NCBI RefSeq assembly: GCF_028867705.1
Contig: NZ_CP066171.1
Span: 1,922,001 to 1,986,000, forward strand
Origin: Thermoleophilum album
GTDB lineage: Bacteria; Actinomycetota; Thermoleophilia; Solirubrobacterales; Thermoleophilaceae
Length of the DNA: 64,000 nt
Direction of reading: 5' to 3'
Every line of letters starts with the position of its first letter. Positions within the stretch are counted from its first letter, which is position 1. This document shows positions 36,285 to 44,675 of the stretch, piece after piece. The notes beneath the pieces were generated by a model, which ran no database searches, was not told where the DNA came from, and saw only the letters and a program-made list of their open reading frames with translations. A program made the translations under genes and the position numbers.

Positions 36285-36936
36285 CGATGGCGTCCGGCTT
36301 TTTTCGCGCCTTCTCGGGCGGACCGGCCCCGTGGCGGTCGATCCACACCACCGGGATCTTCTGTTTGAGGCAGGGCTCGATGTCCGTCTCCCAGCCCGAG
36401 GCGATGTGGACCCACTCCTTTTTGCGGTCTTCGAGACGCCGTGCGCACTCCTTGAAATGGGCCGGATCGGGCTTGTAGGAGCGAACCTGCTGGCCCGTCA
36501 CCACCAGATCGAAATCGACCGTGAAGTGGCGCCGCGTGGCGCCGAGCAGCTTGTCGTCGATGTTCGAGAGGATGCCGAGATCGACCTTCTTGCGCAGGCG
36601 TTCGAGCACCTTGTTGGTCTCGGCGAACGGTGGCCAGCGCGGCACGCTGTTGGGCAGAAAGTTCGCGCGCTGGCCCTCCTCGAGCAACGCTTCCCAGCCG
36701 ATCTCCTTGGCCACGGCGCGCGCGGTGCGACGCAGCACCTCGGCGTAGAGCTCGTAGGAACCGCGCATCACCTCGCGCATGTGCTGCATGAAGAGCGGGA
36801 TCAGCTGGTCGCGATCGACCGTGAATCCGTCCTTCGCCGCCTCGTCGCGGAACGCCTCATAGATCCCGGTTTCCCAGTCGATGAGGGTGCCGTAGCAGTC
36901 GAAGCTGACGAACTTGACGGTCTTCGGTAGTGCCAA
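36244..36936 (-). CDS. HAD-superfamily hydrolase, haloacid dehalogenase type II-like
   Basis: A 230-residue HAD. FVSFDCYGTLID at 9-20 carries the nucleophile Asp13 in FDxYGTL form, typical of type II haloacid dehalogenases. LGILSNIDDKLLG is motif II and KPDPAHFKE motif III; the final GWETDIEPC motif IV is modified. A TTG start at 36936 is supported by AGGAG four bases upstream. The reaction could be phosphatase or dehalogenase; the all-alpha cap of about 100 residues and active-site wording favour the dehalogenase subgroup. It overlaps the MFS gene at its 3' end by 41 bases. Confidence 0.82.
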   Translation of the reverse strand: MALPKTVKFVSFDCYGTLIDWETGIYEAFRDEAAKDGFTVDRDQLIPLFMQHMREVMRGSYELYAEVLRRTARAVAKEIGWEALLEEGQRANFLPNSVPRWPPFAETNKVLERLRKKVDLGILSNIDDKLLGATRRHFTVDFDLVVTGQQVRSYKPDPAHFKECARRLEDRKKEWVHIASGWETDIEPCLKQKIPVVWIDRHGAGPPEKARKKPDAIVKNLREAAKALGL

Positions 36937-36940
36937 GGCT

Positions 36941-36945
36941 CTCCT
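36941..36945 (-). promoter_or_regulatory. Ribosome site fixing a TTG start
   Basis: Minus-strand AGGAG, with the run AGGAGAG, lies four bases before TTG 36936. It supports this uncommon start codon. Confidence 0.5.
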
Positions 36946-36982
36946 GACGTTCGAAGGTTCGGTAGTGTTGCGCGCCGTCTGT

Positions 36983-37007
36983 GGCGGGAAGCCCGCCGGA
37001 GGCGGGC
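36983..37007 (+). promoter_or_regulatory. Mutually exclusive hairpins in the sucC leader
   Basis: GGCGGG (36983-36988), GCCCGCC (36991-36997) and GGCGGGC (37001-37007) are three segments. The middle one pairs with the first (6 bp, 3-base loop) or with the third (7 bp, 3-base loop) but not both. GCGAATTTTA follows the second hairpin, 20 bases before the sucC ATG, as in a weak intrinsic terminator or attenuator. Confidence 0.45.
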
Positions 37008-37027
37008 GCGAATTTTACGGACGAGCG

Positions 37028-38191
37028 ATGGATCTTCTCGAGTACCAGGGCAAGCAGCTTTTCCGCAAACACGGCGTTCCCGTACCCGAAGGCCGGCACG
37101 CCGACAGCGTCGACGCAGCGGTCGCTGCCGCTGACGAGCTCGGCTACCCGGTGGTGGTGAAGGCCCAGGTCAAGATCGGCGGGCGCGGCAAGGCCGGTGG
37201 TATCAAGCTGGCTCGCAACCGCGACGAAGCCCGCGCCCACGCCGAAGCGATCCTGGGCATGGACATCCGCGGTTTCACAGTCCACGAGCTGTGGATCGAG
37301 CGGGCGTCGGAGATCGAGGAGGAGTACTACGCCGCCGTTCTTCTCGACCGCTCGGCAAAACGCCCGCTCGTGATGCTGTCGCGGATGGGCGGGATGGACG
37401 TCGAGGAGATCGCCGCGCGCGACCCGCAAGCGATCGTCCGCCTGCACATCGATCCGCTGCTCGGTTTCCAGGATTTCCACGGCCGTCGCCTGGCTTTCGA
37501 GGCCGGTATTGCGCGTGACGTCGTGCGGCCGGTCGGCGCGATCCTCGGCAAGCTCTACGAGGTCTTCATTCGCGAGGACGCCACCCTCGTCGAGGTCAAC
37601 CCCCTGCTCGTCACCAAGAGCCGCGAGGTCGTTGCGCTCGACGCCAAGGTCACGCTCGACGACAACGCGCTCTGGCGCCATCCCGACAGCGCCGAGTTCC
37701 GCGACGTCTCGGCCGAGGATCCGCAGGAGCGGATGGCTAAGGAGCGCGGGCTCCAGTATGTGAAGCTCGACGGCAACGTCGGCATCCTCGGCAACGGCGC
37801 CGGACTCGTGATGTCGACGCTCGACGTCGTCGCCCAGGCTGGCGGCAAGCCGGCGAACTTCTGTGACGCCGGCGGCGGCGCGAAGGCCGACGAGATCGTC
37901 GCTGCCGTCGAGGTGATTCTCTCCGATCCCAAGGTGACGGCGCTCTTGTTCAACATCTTCGGTGGCATCACCCGCTGCGACGAGGTAGCCCGCGGCCTGG
38001 TCGAGGCGTTCGAGCGCCTCGACATCTCCGTGCCGGTGGTGGTGCGACTCGACGGCACCAACGACGAGGAGGGCCGCCGGATCCTCGCCGAGGCGAACCT
38101 CGAGGGCGTCCACGTCGCCAAGACGATGCTGGATGCAGCCCGGCGTGTCGTCGAGCTGGCCGGGCCGGTACCGCAGGAGGCACGCGCATGA
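37028..38191 (+). CDS. sucC: Succinyl-CoA synthetase beta subunit
   Basis: A 387-residue ATP-grasp subunit that makes ATP or GTP from succinyl-CoA with Suc[21 protein letters not shown] starts the protein at the ATG at 37028; [14 protein letters not shown] is the nucleotide-binding lysine loop and [14 protein letters not shown] near the end contacts the CoA side. The upstream frame open from 36914 is antisense to the HAD start and is discarded. It overlaps SucD by four bases. Its place after the propionyl-CoA genes fits the fate of succinyl-CoA from the mutase. Confidence 0.95.
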   Translation: MDLLEYQGKQLFRKHGVPVPEGRHADSVDAAVAAADELGYPVVVKAQVKIGGRGKAGGIKLARNRDEARAHAEAILGMDIRGFTVHELWIERASEIEEEYYAAVLLDRSAKRPLVMLSRMGGMDVEEIAARDPQAIVRLHIDPLLGFQDFHGRRLAFEAGIARDVVRPVGAILGKLYEVFIREDATLVEVNPLLVTKSREVVALDAKVTLDDNALWRHPDSAEFRDVSAEDPQERMAKERGLQYVKLDGNVGILGNGAGLVMSTLDVVAQAGGKPANFCDAGGGAKADEIVAAVEVILSDPKVTALLFNIFGGITRCDEVARGLVEAFERLDISVPVVVRLDGTNDEEGRRILAEANLEGVHVAKTMLDAARRVVELAGPVPQEARA

Positions 38192-39069
38192 GCATCCTCG
38201 TCGGCGAACACACGAAGCTCGTCGTTTCCGGCCTGACCGGACGCGAAGGCTCTTTCCACGGGCTCAACAACCGCCGCTACGGAACCCAGGTCGTAGCCGG
38301 CGTCACGCCGGGCAAGGGCGGCAGCGACGTCGAGGGCATCCCGGTGTTCGACACCGTGCACGAAGCGGTCGCCGAAACCGGTGCCAACACGTCGATGATC
38401 TTCGTACCGCCGCGCTTCGCCGCCGACGCGATCCTCGAAGCGGCCGACGCCGGGGTCGAGCTCTGTATCTGCATCACCGAGGGGATCCCGGTGCACGACA
38501 TGCTGCGCGTCTACACACAGCTCAAGCGCGACGGGCGTAAGCGTCTGATCGGCCCCAACTGCCCGGGGGTGCTCTCGCCCGGGAAGGCCAACGTCGGGAT
38601 CATCCCGGCCCACTTCTTCAAGCCCGGATCGGTCGGGCTTGTATCGCGTTCCGGGACGCTCACCTACCAGATCGGCAACGAGATCGCTCAGCGCGGGCTC
38701 GGGAACTCGACGATCGTCGGCATCGGCGGCGACCCGATCGTCGGCTCGTCGTTCATCGACATCGTGCAGATGTTCGAAGAGGATCCCGAGACCGAGCTGA
38801 TCGTGCTCGTCGGCGAGATCGGTGGCGACGAGGAGGAGCGCACCGCTGACTTCATCGCCGAGAACGTCTCCAAACCGGTGGTCGGATACATCGCCGGCTT
38901 CACCGCTCCTCCCGGCAAGACAATGGGTCACGCCGGCGCGATCATCTCGGGGTCGAAGGGCACGGCACAGGCGAAGGCGGAGGCGCTCGAAGCGCGCGGG
39001 GTGCGCGTCGGTCGCAATCCAACCGAGGTCGCCGAGATCGTCGCCGAGATTCTCGGTGCCCGCGTGTAG
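38188..39069 (+). CDS. sucD: Succinyl-CoA synthetase alpha subunit
   Basis: A 293-residue CoA-binding subunit. [13 protein letters not shown] near 12-24 and GVTPGKGG near 36-43 form the Rossmann CoA site, and [11 protein letters not shown] near 248-258 includes the phosphorylated histidine. The length matches the family. It starts at ATG overlapping the SucC stop. Together they form the heterotetramer or heterodimer that links propionate or TCA-cycle carbon to substrate-level phosphorylation. Confidence 0.95.
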   Translation: MSILVGEHTKLVVSGLTGREGSFHGLNNRRYGTQVVAGVTPGKGGSDVEGIPVFDTVHEAVAETGANTSMIFVPPRFAADAILEAADAGVELCICITEGIPVHDMLRVYTQLKRDGRKRLIGPNCPGVLSPGKANVGIIPAHFFKPGSVGLVSRSGTLTYQIGNEIAQRGLGNSTIVGIGGDPIVGSSFIDIVQMFEEDPETELIVLVGEIGGDEEERTADFIAENVSKPVVGYIAGFTAPPGKTMGHAGAIISGSKGTAQAKAEALEARGVRVGRNPTEVAEIVAEILGARV

Positions 39070-39095
39070 CACCCTGCTCGCCAGCGGGCGCGCGA

Positions 39096-39101
39096 TATCG
39101 T
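39096..39101 (+). promoter_or_regulatory. Leaderless -10 element (TATCGT) of the aminotransferase
   Basis: TATCGT ends seven bases before GTG 39109. No ribosome site is present. Confidence 0.42.
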
Positions 39102-39108
39102 CCCGCCC

Positions 39109-40212
39109 GTGAGCGCGCAAACGACGATTTCTCTCGCGCGCGGGGCGCCCTCGCTTGACCTCGTTCCGGTCGACGAGCTACGCGAGGCTGCCGATCGCGC
39201 TTTCAGCTCGCACCCCGAGCACTGCTTCTCGTACGGACCGGCCGCCGGCCACCCGCTGCTCGTCGAGTGGATCGCGGCGCGGCATGGCGTCACGGCCGAC
39301 CAGGTCTTCGCCACCAACGGCTCGATGCAGGCCGACGCGTTCTTCTTCCAAGAGCTCGTCGAACCAGGCGATCTGGTTGTGGTCGAAGCGCCGACCTACG
39401 ACCGCACGCTGCTGATGCTGCGCGAGCTCGGCGCCGAGATCCTTGCCATCCCGCTCGAGGCGGACGGGCTCGACGTCGGCGCGCTCGAGAGGGCCCTGGA
39501 CGCCGGGGCGCGCCCCCGTTTCGCGCACGTGATCCCCAACTTCCAGAACCCCGCCGGTTGCACTCTTTCGCGCGAAAAGCGCGAGCGTCTCCTCGCGCTT
39601 GCCCGCCGCTACGACTTCCTGATTTTCGAGGACGACCCCTACGTCGAGGTGCGCTTTGCCGGCGAGCCGCTGCCGCGGATCTTCGACCTCGACGCCGAGC
39701 GTCGCCACGTCGTCTACGTGTCGTCGTTCACCAAGACCGTGTGCCCGGGCGTGCGCGTCGGGTACGTGCTCGGCGACAGCGAGCTCGTCGCGCGGCTGCG
39801 CCGGCGCGCAACCAACACTTACATCTCGCCCTGCGTAGCGTCGCAGGGCATCGTCGCCGAGTTCTGCCGGGGCGGCGGTTTCGAGCGCGCGCTCGAGCGC
39901 GTTCGCAGCGCGCTGCGCGAACGCCGCGACGCCCTCTGCGACGCGCTCCGCGAACACCTGCCGGAGGCCCGTTTCGTGGTGCCCGAAGGCGGCTACTTTC
40001 TGTGGGTCGATCTTCCCGACGGCGACGTCCGAGCGCTCGAGCCGGCGGCGCGCGAGCGCGGCGTTGTCGTAGTCAAGGGCACCGACTTCTTGCTCGAAGG
40101 CGGCAAGCGCTCGCTGCGATTGGCCTACTCCGCGGAACCTCCCGAACGGTTGCGCGAAGGCGTGGCGCGCCTCGCTGCTGCCTACCGGGAGCTCAGCGCG
40201 GTTTCGCGCTGA
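39109..40212 (+). CDS. PLP-dependent class I/II aminotransferase (2-aminoadipate type)
   Basis: A 367-residue fold-type I enzyme. SYGPAAGHPLLVEWIA near 43-58, NGSMQADAFFFQEL near 68-81 and the PNFQNPAGCTLS loop near 143-154 are shared with LysN and MocR-like aminotransferases. Lys209 in SSFTKTVCPG carries the PLP. The C-terminus has EGGYFLWVDLPDG. No helix-turn-helix is attached, so it is a free enzyme rather than a MocR regulator. Substrate could be 2-aminoadipate, aromatic or branched-chain amino acids. It is followed by a membrane protein 10 bases on. Confidence 0.87.
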   Translation: MSAQTTISLARGAPSLDLVPVDELREAADRAFSSHPEHCFSYGPAAGHPLLVEWIAARHGVTADQVFATNGSMQADAFFFQELVEPGDLVVVEAPTYDRTLLMLRELGAEILAIPLEADGLDVGALERALDAGARPRFAHVIPNFQNPAGCTLSREKRERLLALARRYDFLIFEDDPYVEVRFAGEPLPRIFDLDAERRHVVYVSSFTKTVCPGVRVGYVLGDSELVARLRRRATNTYISPCVASQGIVAEFCRGGGFERALERVRSALRERRDALCDALREHLPEARFVVPEGGYFLWVDLPDGDVRALEPAARERGVVVVKGTDFLLEGGKRSLRLAYSAEPPERLREGVARLAAAYRELSAVSR

Positions 40213-40222
40213 CAGCTCTAAC

Positions 40223-40987
40223 TTGGCGAACGACCGGCCACCTTCCGTTTCGCCGCTCGCGGTCGTAGCGCATGCGCTCCTCCTCTTGCGTGGACGTCTG
40301 CGCGCGCTGGTCGCGGTGGGTGTCGCGGTGTCGCTCCCAGCTCACGCGATCGTCGACGGCATCGGGCTGCGGCAGCTCACCTCGAGCTACACACCGACGG
40401 TCGACGTCGGCGAGGCCGCGGTCGTCAGCCTCGTCGACCTGCTCGTGGTGGGGCCGCTCGTTACGGCGGCGTGCATTCGCGTCGTCGTTCGCGAACCAGC
40501 ACGCGAACGTCCAGGGCTCGCGGCAGCGCTGGCGTTCGCGTTCGAACTGTTCCCGCGTGCCGTTCTCGTCCTCACACTCGCCACCGTCGGGATCTTTTGC
40601 GGTCTTCTTCTGTTCGTCGTGCCCGGCCTGTACCTGGCGGTGCGCTGGGCACTCGTGTTGCCGGTCGTCGCACTCGAAGACGTGAATCCGTTGGCCGCGC
40701 TGCGCCGCAGCGGCGAGCTTGTCCGCGGCGCCTTCTGGCGCTGCGCGTTCGTCGTAGCGGCGGGCTCGCTGTTCGCATCGGTCGCCGCGTTCGCGATCGG
40801 CTCGCCGTTCGCTGCTGTGGCCCGCAGCACCGACGCCGCTGCGTGGCTCGTCGTGGGCCAAGGCTTGTCGAGCGCGGTCGCGCTGCCGACGGTGGCTGTT
40901 TTCGCGACCGTTCTCTACTTCGACCGGCGCTCCGGTGGCCAGCCGCTCGCCGCGGTCGACCGCGGTAGCGGCGCTCGCGACGACTGA
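40223..40987 (+). CDS. Hypothetical membrane protein
   Basis: A 254-residue protein with about six hydrophobic segments, starting at TTG ten bases after the aminotransferase stop. The middle has a LFVVPGLYLAVRWALVLP segment followed by ALRRSGELVRGAFWR. This resembles the DUF975 and glycerophosphodiester-phosphodiesterase membrane-domain families (the WAL/VLP then basic amphipathic helix pattern). I cannot assign a function. The ending (FDRRSGGQPL) is soluble. Confidence 0.62.
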   Translation: MANDRPPSVSPLAVVAHALLLLRGRLRALVAVGVAVSLPAHAIVDGIGLRQLTSSYTPTVDVGEAAVVSLVDLLVVGPLVTAACIRVVVREPARERPGLAAALAFAFELFPRAVLVLTLATVGIFCGLLLFVVPGLYLAVRWALVLPVVALEDVNPLAALRRSGELVRGAFWRCAFVVAAGSLFASVAAFAIGSPFAAVARSTDAAAWLVVGQGLSSAVALPTVAVFATVLYFDRRSGGQPLAAVDRGSGARDD

Positions 40988-41119
40988 CCCCCTAGCTCGC
41001 TACGCTGCCGAGCGCGCCTTGCTTGGCGCACCGCGGCGGCGCTGGAGCCACCGACAGGCGTCGCGACTAGGAACGCCGGCGACGGCCGCCGGGAGCCGCG
41101 CCCGCCGCTGTCGCCCGCC

Positions 41120-41848
41120 TCAACGGCCCCAGTGCTCGCGCGCCATCACGAGCTGTTCGGGCAGCGCGGTGCGCGGCGGCGGTGACGGATCGGCTTTGAC
41201 CGACACCGTTTCGGCGACGCTGCGCGTGATCTCGAGACGATGACCCTCGCTGCTCTCGACCGCCACCCAGTCGTCACTTTTGTCGGCGACCTTCCCCTCG
41301 AGACCGGGATAGAAACCGGCGTCCTTGAGGTAGTGCAGGAGGTCTTCGGCTTCGTTCTCGAAGCGTACGACGCGGATCTTCGCGCCGACTTCGCAATCAG
41401 CGAGCGGCACTGCCTCTTCGCGCTCGCCCTCGAAGATCGGGTGCCCGTGGGGGCACGTCTTGGCGTCACCGATCGCGCGCAGCATGCGCTCCTCGACGAT
41501 CGGCGACATCCAGTGCTCAAGTCGCTCGGCCTCCTCGTGGACCTGGTCCCACGGGATGTCGAAGACGTCGGTGAGGAAGCGCTCGATCAAGCGGTGGCGA
41601 CGCACGATCGTGGCCGCCTGCTCGCGGCCCCGCTCGGTGAACTCGATCGTCTTGTCGGGTCGGCGCCGCACGTAACCGTCGCGCTCGAGCCGGCCGACCA
41701 TCTCGTGAACCGTCGGCGGCGCCACCTGCATCGCCCGGGCGATGTTGGCGCCGGTCACCGGTAGACCGGCCTCTTCCAGCCAGTAGATCGTCTGCAGGTA
41801 CTCCTCTTCGGCGACGGTTGCGTGCTCGCGTGACATCTCGCGGCCCAT
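41120..41848 (-). CDS. DtxR/MntR-family metal-dependent repressor
   Basis: A 242-residue regulator. Residues 1-75 form a winged helix (YLQTIYWLEEAGLPVTGANI and VAPPTVHEMVGRLERDGYV). The dimerisation domain has RHRLIERFLTDVFDIPWDQVH and CPHGHPIFE, where Cys, His and Glu bind Fe or Mn in IdeR and MntR. A FeoA/SH3-like domain follows at 155-220. ATG 41848 follows GAGGTGG; ATG 41836 and GTG 41860 remain possible. Its target genes could include the ZIP transporter at 50967, but no operator was recognised. It is divergent from the macrodomain gene. Confidence 0.87.
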   Translation of the reverse strand: MGREMSREHATVAEEEYLQTIYWLEEAGLPVTGANIARAMQVAPPTVHEMVGRLERDGYVRRRPDKTIEFTERGREQAATIVRRHRLIERFLTDVFDIPWDQVHEEAERLEHWMSPIVEERMLRAIGDAKTCPHGHPIFEGEREEAVPLADCEVGAKIRVVRFENEAEDLLHYLKDAGFYPGLEGKVADKSDDWVAVESSEGHRLEITRSVAETVSVKADPSPPPRTALPEQLVMAREHWGR

Positions 41849-41937
41849 CCTACCCGCCACCTCGCCGTCACCGGCGCAGCCGATCGGCGGCAGCTCCCGA
41901 GCTGCACTGCGCCGCAGCTTGCGCCACGATTGCGGCT

Positions 41938-42447
41938 ATGGCGGAGCTGAAGCTGGAAGTCAAGCGTGGCGACATCACCAAGCTGGCGGTCGACGCGATC
42001 GCCAACGCCGCAAACACCGAGCTGCGCCACGGCGGCGGCGTCGCCGGGGCGATCGTGCGCGCCGGTGGTTCGGAGATCCAGGAGGAGTCCGACCGCAAGG
42101 CGCCGATCGGGCTCGGCGAGGCGGTCGAGACCGGCGCGGGAAGCCTTCCGGCGAAGTGGGTAATTCACGCCGCGACGATGGAGCTCGGCGGACCGACCTC
42201 GGCCGAGATCATCGACAAGGCCACGCGCAGCACGCTCGCCAAAGCTGAAGAGCTCGGTTGCCGCTCGCTCGGGCTGGTGGCGTTCGGCACCGGCGTCGGC
42301 GCCTTCCCGCTCGACGAAGCAGCGCGCATAATGGTGCGCGCGGTGCGGGCACACCAGCCGCGGACGCTGGAGCGCGTGGTGTTCTGCGTGCGAGGCGAGG
42401 AAGCCGAGGAAGCGTTTCGCGCAGCGCTCGCAGACAGCGAGGGCTGA
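41938..42447 (+). CDS. Macrodomain protein (ADP-ribose binding)
   Basis: A 169-residue stand-alone macrodomain. NAANTELRHGGGVAGAIVRA near 23-42 and GLVAFGTGVGAFPLDEAA near 113-130 are the two loops that bind ADP-ribose. Such proteins remove ADP-ribose or O-acetyl-ADP-ribose. The Asn and Gly residues needed for hydrolysis in MacroD-type enzymes are present, but the specific activity is not decided by sequence. It lies divergent from the DtxR gene and eight bases before the glycerate kinase start at 42455, so the two are probably cotranscribed. Confidence 0.88.
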   Translation: MAELKLEVKRGDITKLAVDAIANAANTELRHGGGVAGAIVRAGGSEIQEESDRKAPIGLGEAVETGAGSLPAKWVIHAATMELGGPTSAEIIDKATRSTLAKAEELGCRSLGLVAFGTGVGAFPLDEAARIMVRAVRAHQPRTLERVVFCVRGEEAEEAFRAALADSEG

Positions 42448-42454
42448 ACGCGGT

Positions 42455-43549
42455 GTGGTCTCCGTCGCGTGCGCGCCGGGCTGCTCCTCGCCCATCCCCG
42501 CCGACCGCGACCAGCTGGCCCCGGTGTTAGACACGCGCCATCCACCGGCGCTCATCGCGCCCGACAGCTTCAAAGGGTCGCTCACCGCGGAGCGGGTCGC
42601 ACGGGCGATCGCGCGCGGCATTCGCGCGGCCGGGGCCGAGGCGGTCGAGCTCCCCGTCGCTGACGGCGGCGAGGGGACGATGCCAGTGCTGGTGCGCGCC
42701 GTCGGAGGTGACATCGTCACGACGCGCGTGAGCGACCCTCTCGGCCGCCCCGTCCAAGCGCGGTTCGCACTGTTGGCCGACGGCAGGACGGCCGTCGTCG
42801 AGGTGGCCGAAGCAGCGGGACTGGCTTTGCTCGGCGAGCACGAGCGCAACCCGCTCGCAGCGACGACCTACGGAGTCGGCGAGCTGATCGTCGCAGCGGC
42901 GGAGCGCGGTGCGGAACGGGTTCTCGTCGCAGCCGGCGGCAGCGCGACGGTCGACGGCGGGCGCGGCGCGCTCCAAGTGCTCGAACGACACGAGTGCCGT
43001 CCGCGGATCGTGGTCCTCTGCGACGTCCGAACGCCTTGGGAGGAAGCAGCCCGCATGTTCGGCCCCCAGAAGGGCGCGCGACCGGCGGACCTCCCCCTGC
43101 TCGCAGAGCGCCTCGAGCGGCTCGCCGAGGCGGCGCCGAAAGACCCCCGTGGCGTCCCGGGCGGCGGTGCCGCTGGCGGCCTCGCCGGAGCGCTGTGGGC
43201 ATGGCTGGACGCTGAGCTCGTCGAGGGTGCGCGGTACGTCCTCGACGCGATCACTTTCGACCGTGCTCTCGCTGCTTGTTGGTTCGTCGTGACCGGGGAG
43301 GGCCGCCTCGACGCCCAAACCTTGGCGGGCAAGGTGGTCTGCGAGGTAGCGACGCGCGCGCGCCAGCGCGGGGTCACATGTCACGCGATCTGCGGGCAGA
43401 TTGCGCTCGACGAATTCGGCATGCGCGTGCTCGACCTGCAGGGGCTCGCGACAGCCACAAACGAAGGCGAGCTGACTGCGGCCGCACGCGAGCTCGTCCA
43501 TGCGGAGCATCCCTGCCTGCGCGACGACGAAGCGTCGTGCGTGGAGTGA
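42455..43549 (+). CDS. Glycerate kinase
   Basis: A 364-residue kinase of the GlxK family, which phosphorylates glycerate to 2-phosphoglycerate (2-kinase) or 3-phosphoglycerate. ALIAPDSFKGSLTAERVA near 32-49 is the family N-terminus, and PVADGGEGTMPVL, GGSATVDGGRGALQVL and FVVTGEGRLDAQT follow in order. The long N-terminal extension of about 23 residues before VLDTRHPPALIAPDS may not be translated; GTG 42524 would give 341 residues, but GAGGG 11 bases before GTG 42455 favours the longer form slightly. Confidence 0.85.
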   Translation: MVSVACAPGCSSPIPADRDQLAPVLDTRHPPALIAPDSFKGSLTAERVARAIARGIRAAGAEAVELPVADGGEGTMPVLVRAVGGDIVTTRVSDPLGRPVQARFALLADGRTAVVEVAEAAGLALLGEHERNPLAATTYGVGELIVAAAERGAERVLVAAGGSATVDGGRGALQVLERHECRPRIVVLCDVRTPWEEAARMFGPQKGARPADLPLLAERLERLAEAAPKDPRGVPGGGAAGGLAGALWAWLDAELVEGARYVLDAITFDRALAACWFVVTGEGRLDAQTLAGKVVCEVATRARQRGVTCHAICGQIALDEFGMRVLDLQGLATATNEGELTAAARELVHAEHPCLRDDEASCVE

Positions 43550-43658
43550 AGGTGAGAGAGGGCGTCGAGCCCAGGGCGGGCAACAAGTCGCAAATGCGCT
43601 CGCTCAGTCGCAAAGCCGTTCGCTCTCGCTTCCGGGCGGCTCGGCCGGCGGAAGCGGC

Positions 43659-43731
43659 GCGGGCGCCCCGCAGCTGCGGGGCGCCCGCCGGTCACCCGTG
43701 GACTCGTAGCTCGGTGCCCGAGCGGGGCACC
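43659..43731. terminator. Two tandem hairpins between convergent genes
   Basis: A perfect 30-bp palindrome spans 43659-43688. GGTGCCC (43713-43719) and GGGCACC (43725-43731) pair across a 5-base loop. They lie between the convergent glycerate kinase and 43784-44482 genes and probably act as a bidirectional terminator. A TCTTTT run occurs near 43753-43758. Confidence 0.5.
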
Positions 43732-43783
43732 TTGGGCAGCGCCATTCTGTGTACGGCCCGCCTCTTTTGCGATCACCTCGCTT

Positions 43784-44482
43784 TCAGCGTGTGCCGAGAC
43801 GCGGCCTGAAGCCGCGGTACTCGGGCGTGTGCTCCCACTCCTCGTCGCTCTCGGCCAGGACCAGCTGACCGATCGCCCCGACGCCGATCAGCGTCACAGC
43901 GGCGCCGATCAGGCAAAGCGCGCCGCTCGCCGCCGGTACACCGATGCCGACGAGCAGCGGCCCGATCGCCGCGCACGCCGCCATCCACGGCGCCACGAGA
44001 CGCCGCCGGGCGAGGCCGAAGGCGAGCACGATCATGCCCGCCACCAGCCCGTAGGAGAGCAGGTAGATGGGGATGAAGGTGGCAGCGCTGTCGTGCATGC
44101 GCTCGAACAGCGCGACCGTACCTCCGCCACCTACGCCGGCCGCCGCCCAGCCACCGAACCCCTCGATGGCCAGGTAGCCGGCGGCAGCCATCGCTCCTAC
44201 CAGCCCGAGCGCCCCGCCGAGATGGCCCACCGATGGATCGCGCTCGCGCAGCATGTGCATGAGCCCGAGCACGACCGGTACGGTGAAGACCAGACCGGCG
44301 CCGATCAGCAAATAGGCGACTAGCCAGCGATCGCGGTCAGCGGCGATGGTCGCGAGTTGGCCGCGCACGGTGTCCTCGAGCCCGGGATGAACGATCATCC
44401 CGACGATCACCAGCACCGGCGCGACGACCATGCACACGCCCGCTACCAGCTTGCGAAAGTGATGAGCCTTTGTCGTGCCCAT
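43784..44482 (-). CDS. Hypothetical six-helix membrane protein
   Basis: A 232-residue protein with about six transmembrane helices and a short charged C-terminus (ESDEEWEHTPEYRGFRPR). No family is recognised with confidence; a Gly-rich loop GVGGGGTV follows helix 3. The ATG at 44482 is preceded by GAGGAGGGGC. A palindrome typical of an operator lies 95-112 bases upstream, so expression is probably regulated. A role as a stress-related membrane protein is possible but unsupported. Confidence 0.65.
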   Translation of the reverse strand: MGTTKAHHFRKLVAGVCMVVAPVLVIVGMIVHPGLEDTVRGQLATIAADRDRWLVAYLLIGAGLVFTVPVVLGLMHMLRERDPSVGHLGGALGLVGAMAAAGYLAIEGFGGWAAAGVGGGGTVALFERMHDSAATFIPIYLLSYGLVAGMIVLAFGLARRRLVAPWMAACAAIGPLLVGIGVPAASGALCLIGAAVTLIGVGAIGQLVLAESDEEWEHTPEYRGFRPRLGTR

Positions 44483-44576
44483 CGTTGCCCCTCCTCGTCG
44501 TTGGCTGGAGCGGCCGGTGGGCGGAGCGTCCGCCGCTGGCGTCGGGCGGCGCGCCGCCGCCCGCCTACCGCCCTCG

Positions 44577-44594
44577 TTCCTGACTACTCAGGAA
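44577..44594. promoter_or_regulatory. Perfect inverted repeat at a predicted promoter
   Basis: TTCCTGA-CTAC-TCAGGAA has perfect 7-bp arms. Reading toward the 44482 gene, GCGACA and TACATT 17 bases apart lie directly upstream, so the repeat would sit at about +1. A transcription repressor is likely. Confidence 0.5.
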
Positions 44595-44675
44595 TGTAGC
44601 GATCGTTACTTGCGTTGTCGCGGCCTGCAGCGGTCCGCCGAGCGCTGCGAACCCCGCTACCTCCCGCTCTAGCCG

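Noticed and set aside
37555-39120. A 521-codon minus-strand frame opposite SucC and SucD
   Set aside because: Both plus-strand genes have full family motifs. The minus reading is rich in Asp, His and Arg with no recognisable fold.
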